Below are positions 60,643-64,000 of a stretch of DNA of 64,000 nt, one piece after another. The position numbers were made by a program, and so were the translations under genes. The DNA lies in contig NZ_JOAN01000004.1 of NCBI RefSeq assembly GCF_000718555.1, positions 62,001-126,000 on the forward strand, written 5' to 3'. Positions within the stretch are counted from its first letter, which is position 1; every line of letters starts with the position of its first letter. Under the pieces are notes generated by a model. The model was given only the letters and a program-made list of their open reading frames with translations, did no database searches and was not told the DNA's origin. Source of the stretch: Micromonospora chokoriensis (GTDB lineage Bacteria; Actinomycetota; Actinomycetes; Mycobacteriales; Micromonosporaceae).

Positions 60643-60771
60643 TCAGCGCAGGTCGGGCGCGGTGGTCGCCTCGTGCCACAGGGCACGCTCGTCGTTCGAC
60701 GCCTTGATCTTGTTGAACACGACGGCGGCCACACCGACGACGCCAGCCAGGATCAGCAGCTTCTTGAACAT
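60643..60771 (-). CDS. DLW-39 family small protein
   Basis: This 42-residue protein has an N-terminal hydrophobic helix (KKLLILAGVVGVAAVVF), a short basic stretch and the highly characteristic ending NDERALWHEATTAPDLR. Such proteins are conserved in actinobacteria next to gyrA and the Ile/Ala tRNAs. GAGGGG lies 7 bases before ATG 60771. Its role is unknown; it is probably membrane-associated. Confidence 0.9.
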   Translation of the reverse strand: MFKKLLILAGVVGVAAVVFNKIKASNDERALWHEATTAPDLR

Positions 60772-60813
60772 GGGGCGACCCCTCAAGCTCGACTACCGTC
60801 GGACGAAATGCGG

Positions 60814-60887
60814 TGGGGCTAGATGGAATCGAACCATCGACCTCAGAGTTATCAGCTCTGCGCTCTAACCGACTGAGCTATAGCCCC
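60814..60887 (-). tRNA. tRNA-Ile (anticodon GAT)
   Basis: On the minus strand, acceptor GGGGCTA pairs with TAGCCCC, the D arm is AGCTCAGTCGGTTAGAGC, the anticodon stem-loop AGAGCTGATAACTCT contains GAT and the T arm is GATGG-TTCGATT-CCATC. CCA is not encoded (CCG follows the discriminator A). Confidence 0.97.
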
Positions 60888-61037
60888 GCGTTGCGACGAG
60901 CAAGATTAACCCATCCGCTGCGCCGGACCCAAATCGGGGTCCGCGCCTGCGAGCCGGGCCGTCGACGCCTGCAAAAACTACCTGAGTACGGGACGCCGGA
61001 GCGACCGCTTTCCACGGTGCCCCGGCGTCCCGGTCGT

Positions 61038-61958
61038 TCAGTCCCGCTCGGCGAGGGTCAGCTCGATCCCGCCGACCAGGTCGGCGCAGACGTTGTAGAC
61101 GAACGCGCCCAGCGTGGCCAGCGCGGTGAACAGCACCACGTTGACCAGCCCGATCAGCGCCGAGCTGAGGATCACGCCCTTGGCGGTGATCTGGAAGCCG
61201 CTGGTGCTCTGCCCACCACCGGCATTGACCAGGTCACTCAGGCTCTCGTTGACGCTCTGGAACACGCCCATCGCGTCCAGCGCCAGGTAGAGCACCGAGG
61301 TGGCGACCACCACGACGATGAAGAGCACCACCGAGACGGCGAATGCGAACTTCATCACGGACCACGGGTCGATCCGCTTCAGGTTCAGCCGGGCCCGGCG
61401 CGGTCCGCGCGACGCGGCCGAACTGACCGACGTACGCGCAGCACGCACCGCGTCACCGACCCGGGCGGCCCCGACGGCGGACGGGCTGCCGATCCCCGGG
61501 GGCAGACCACCACCGCTGGCCGGGCGACCGCCAGCGGCGGCGGCACGCGCGGCGTCCGACTGCGGCTGCGGCTGGGTCATGCCGGGTGTGATCCGCGGCT
61601 GGGTGCCGGTGGACCCGGTTGACGCCGCCTGGCCGGCCCGGACACCCAGCGGCTGGGTGGTCGCCGGACGGGCCGAGGGCGCCGCCGCCGGACCCGGAGG
61701 CGTGGCGGCGGCCGATGTCGGCGCCTCAGCGCCGGCCGTCTCGGTCTTGTCGCCCGACCCAGCATCCTCGCCAGACTGCTCTGGCGGAGGTGTCATGCCT
61801 GGAGCCCTTGTGAACTTCGGGGCAGGCGCGTCAGCGGGGACCGTCGCCCGGCCCACGGCCGCGCGGCCGGTCGCTGGTGTGCCGCCCTTGGCGGCCTCCT
61901 CGTCGACCGGGTTGGCCGAGGTCCCCGTGTTCCCCGACTTCGCCTGTGTCTCCGTCAT
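61038..61958 (-). CDS. DUF3566 transmembrane protein
   Basis: This 306-residue protein has a ~180-residue disordered N-terminal half rich in Ala, Pro, Gly and Thr, then the DUF3566 core ([20 protein letters not shown]). It has two membrane segments (~205-228 and ~270-295) and a C-terminal [17 protein letters not shown]. It starts 4 bases after gyrA; the same neighbour follows gyrA in M. tuberculosis (Rv0007). It may link DNA topology or division to the membrane, but no activity is known. Confidence 0.92.
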   Translation of the reverse strand: MTETQAKSGNTGTSANPVDEEAAKGGTPATGRAAVGRATVPADAPAPKFTRAPGMTPPPEQSGEDAGSGDKTETAGAEAPTSAAATPPGPAAAPSARPATTQPLGVRAGQAASTGSTGTQPRITPGMTQPQPQSDAARAAAAGGRPASGGGLPPGIGSPSAVGAARVGDAVRAARTSVSSAASRGPRRARLNLKRIDPWSVMKFAFAVSVVLFIVVVVATSVLYLALDAMGVFQSVNESLSDLVNAGGGQSTSGFQITAKGVILSSALIGLVNVVLFTALATLGAFVYNVCADLVGGIELTLAERD

Positions 61959-61962
61959 TCAA

Positions 61963-64000
61963 CTAGTCCTGTTCGTCAGGCTCGTCGGCATTGCGAGCAA
62001 TCGCCACGATAGTCACGCCGTCCGGGAGGTCCATCAGCTTGACCCCCATTGTGTTCCGGTCACGCGTACGTCGTACAGGCTTCACCGGAGTCCGAATGAC
62101 ACCACCATTGCTGGTGATCGCGAACAGCTCGTCGTCCGGATCGATCACCACCGCGCCAACCAGACCACCGCGCCGTTCGGTGATCTTTGCAGTCAACACG
62201 CCCTTACCTCCCCGACCCTGCACCGGGTATTCCTCGATCGGGGTGCGCTTCGCGTATCCCCCGTTCGTGGCCACCAGAACGTCCAAACCTTCCCGCACGA
62301 CTTCCATGGCGAGCAGGACGTCGTCGTCCGTGAAGCGCATGCCGATCACGCCCGAGGTGGCCCGGCCCATCGGCCGCAGCGCCTCGTCCGAGGCGTTGAA
62401 CCGAATCGCCTGTGCCTTCTCCGAGACCAGCAGCAGGTCGTTCTCCGGCGCAACCAACGCAGCACCGACCAGCTCGTCCTCATCGCGCAGGTTGATCGCG
62501 ATGATGCCGCCGGAACGGTTGGAGTCGAACTCCTCGAGCCGCGTCTTCTTCACCAGGCCGTTCTTCGTGGCCAGTACCAGATAGGGGGCTACCTGGTAGT
62601 TCGGGATCTCAATGATCTGAGCGATCTGCTCATCGGGCAGGAAGGCGAGCAGGTTGGCCACGTGTTGGCCCTTGGCTACCCTACTGGCCTCCGGCAACTC
62701 GTACGCCTTGGCCCGGTACACGCGGCCCTTGTTCGTGAAGAACAGGATCCAGTCGTGGGTCGAGCAGACGAAGAAGTGGCTGACGATGTCGTCCTGCCGC
62801 AGCGTGGCGCCACTGACGCCCTTGCCGCCGCGCCGCTGCGAGCGGTACAGATCGACCTTGGTCCGCTTGGCGTACCCGGTCCGGGTGATCGTGACGACCA
62901 CGTCCTCGCGGGCGATGAGGTCCTCCATCGAGACCTCGCCGTCGAACGGGATGATCTGCGTCCGACGGTCGTCGCCCCACTTGGCGACGATCTCGCCCAG
63001 CTCCTCCGAGACGATCCTCCGCTGCCGCTCGGGCTTGGCGAGGATGTCCTTGAGGTCGGCGATCTCGATCTCGAGCTTGGCCAGGTCGTCCACGATCCGC
63101 TGCCGCTCCAGGGCGGCGAGCCGGCGCAGCTGCATGTCCAGGATCGCGGTGGCCTGGATCTCGTCGATCTCCAGCAGCCGGATCAGGCCCTGCCGGGCGT
63201 CGTCCACGGTCGGCGACCGCCGGATCAGCGCGATCACCTCGTCCAACGCGTCCAGCGCCTTGCCCAGGCCGCGCAGGATGTGCGCCCGCTCCTCGGCCTT
63301 GCGCAGCCGGAACGCGGTCCGCCGGCGGATCACGTCGATCTGGTGCTCGACGTAGTAGCGGATGAACTGGGCCAGGTTGAGCGTGCGCGGCACCCCGTCG
63401 ACCAGGGCCAGCATGTTGGCGCCGAACGTCTCCTGGAGCTGGGTGTGCTTGTAGAGGTTGTTCAGCACCACCTTCGCGACCGCGTCGCGCTTGAGCACCA
63501 GCACGATCCGCATGCCGGTACGGCCGGAGGACTCGTCGCGGATGTCGGCGATCCCGGCGAGCTTGCCCTCCTTGATCAGCTCGGCGATCCGCTCGGCGAG
63601 GTTGTCCGGGTTGACCTGGTAGGGCAGCTCGCTGACGACCAGGCAGGGTCGACCCCGCTTGTCCTCCTCGACCTCCACCACGGCGCGCATCCGGATCGAG
63701 CCGCGACCGGTGCGGTACGCGTCCTGGATCGCCGTCGTGCCGACGATCAGGCCGTGGGTCGGGAAGTCCGGGCCCTTGACGATGCCGAGCAGGGCTTCGA
63801 GGGTGGTCTCCTCGTCCTCCTCCGGGTGCTCCAGGCACCACTGCACCGCCGCGCCGATCTCCCGCAGGTTGTGCGGCGGGATCTTGGTGGCCATGCCGAC
63901 CGCGATGCCCTCGGAGCCGTTCACCAGAAGGTTGGGGATCCGCGACGGCAGGATGGTGGGCTCCTTGGCCCGGCCGTCGTAGTTGTCCTGCAGGTCGACG
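61963..64000 (-). CDS. gyrA: DNA gyrase subunit A (5' part outside window)
   Basis: The frame is open from position 64000 ([20 protein letters not shown]) to the stop at 61963, about 678 residues, i.e. all but the N-terminal ~160-170 residues. The catalytic Tyr and the quinolone-resistance region lie beyond the right edge. The tower and coiled-coil region ([19 protein letters not shown]) is followed by the C-terminal beta-pinwheel with the GyrA box QRRGGKG and a second variant QGRGGKG. The acidic end is NADEPDEQD. With GyrB it introduces negative supercoils. The apparent ATG at 63924 is internal, not the start. Confidence 0.98.
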   Translation of the reverse strand, partial: VDLQDNYDGRAKEPTILPSRIPNLLVNGSEGIAVGMATKIPPHNLREIGAAVQWCLEHPEEDEETTLEALLGIVKGPDFPTHGLIVGTTAIQDAYRTGRGSIRMRAVVEVEEDKRGRPCLVVSELPYQVNPDNLAERIAELIKEGKLAGIADIRDESSGRTGMRIVLVLKRDAVAKVVLNNLYKHTQLQETFGANMLALVDGVPRTLNLAQFIRYYVEHQIDVIRRRTAFRLRKAEERAHILRGLGKALDALDEVIALIRRSPTVDDARQGLIRLLEIDEIQATAILDMQLRRLAALERQRIVDDLAKLEIEIADLKDILAKPERQRRIVSEELGEIVAKWGDDRRTQIIPFDGEVSMEDLIAREDVVVTITRTGYAKRTKVDLYRSQRRGGKGVSGATLRQDDIVSHFFVCSTHDWILFFTNKGRVYRAKAYELPEASRVAKGQHVANLLAFLPDEQIAQIIEIPNYQVAPYLVLATKNGLVKKTRLEEFDSNRSGGIIAINLRDEDELVGAALVAPENDLLLVSEKAQAIRFNASDEALRPMGRATSGVIGMRFTDDDVLLAMEVVREGLDVLVATNGGYAKRTPIEEYPVQGRGGKGVLTAKITERRGGLVGAVVIDPDDELFAITSNGGVIRTPVKPVRRTRDRNTMGVKLMDLPDGVTIVAIARNADEPDEQD

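Noticed and set aside
63922..63924. ATG 63924 as gyrA start
   Set aside because: Upstream sequence to the window edge continues the GyrA protein ([16 protein letters not shown]), so the gene is cut by the edge.

Overview
The window is high-GC actinomycete chromosome, most likely Micromonosporaceae (Micromonospora-like). The evidence is GC-rich third codon positions, many GTG starts, XRE/DUF397 and HSP90/TPR gene pairs, PASTA proteins, SigE-family ECF sigma factors and the classic actinobacterial cell-division kinase operon. It is close to the replication origin: gyrA (cut by the right edge), its DUF3566 partner, tRNA-Ile, a DLW-39 gene and tRNA-Ala lie at the right end, the pknB-pknA-pbpA-rodA-pstP-fhaB-fhaA operon and tRNA-Leu lie at the left end, and a near-consensus ParB-binding parS site lies at 50964-50979.

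Layout. 1-7.9 kb: one leftward operon for growth and division control (Ser/Thr kinases, PP2C phosphatase, FHA readers, SEDS polymerase and class B PBP), nearly all joined by overlapping stop/start codons. 8.1-10.2 kb: tRNA-Leu and a sugar epimerase/glycosyltransferase pair. 10.2-25 kb: secreted subtilisin, XRE/DUF397 module, small membrane proteins, two PASTA proteins, a glutamate-cysteine ligase-like enzyme, YceI/MarR, and a large XRE-NB-ARC-TPR regulator. 25-31.7 kb: a leucine/branched-chain acyl-CoA catabolic cluster (acyl-CoA dehydrogenase, carboxyltransferase, HMG-CoA lyase, biotin carboxylase, TetR regulator) split by an oppositely oriented snapalysin metalloprotease. 31.8-36.4 kb: an HSP90-like ATPase coupled to a 958-residue TPR protein. 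36.5-39.6 kb: MFS exporter, FAD monooxygenase and divergent TetR with an operator array. 39.6-47.3 kb: two independent ECF sigma/membrane beta-propeller pairs, rhodanese, an Ig-like secreted protein, and SGNH hydrolase with a small amidohydrolase-like partner. 47.5-51.8 kb: proS, CBS, SufE, DsbA/FrnE and YbaK proteins and the parS-like site. 51.9-60.5 kb: membrane proteins, MFS, a 1524-residue P-type ATPase whose N-terminal half is a decayed second ATPase module, and an LPXTG-type surface protein. 60.5-64 kb: tRNAs and gyrA.

Functional links. The left operon couples peptidoglycan synthesis to phosphorylation signalling, and the two free-standing PASTA proteins at 15.8-17.4 kb may belong to the same wall-sensing theme. 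Both ECF sigma genes carry the same AACC-N17-CGTCTG element upstream, implying autoregulation by closely related sigma factors. Several genes have a -10 element (TANNNT) exactly 6-7 nt before the start codon and no Shine-Dalgarno, the signature of leaderless mRNAs. Function assignments are from motif recognition by eye; no database search was run.
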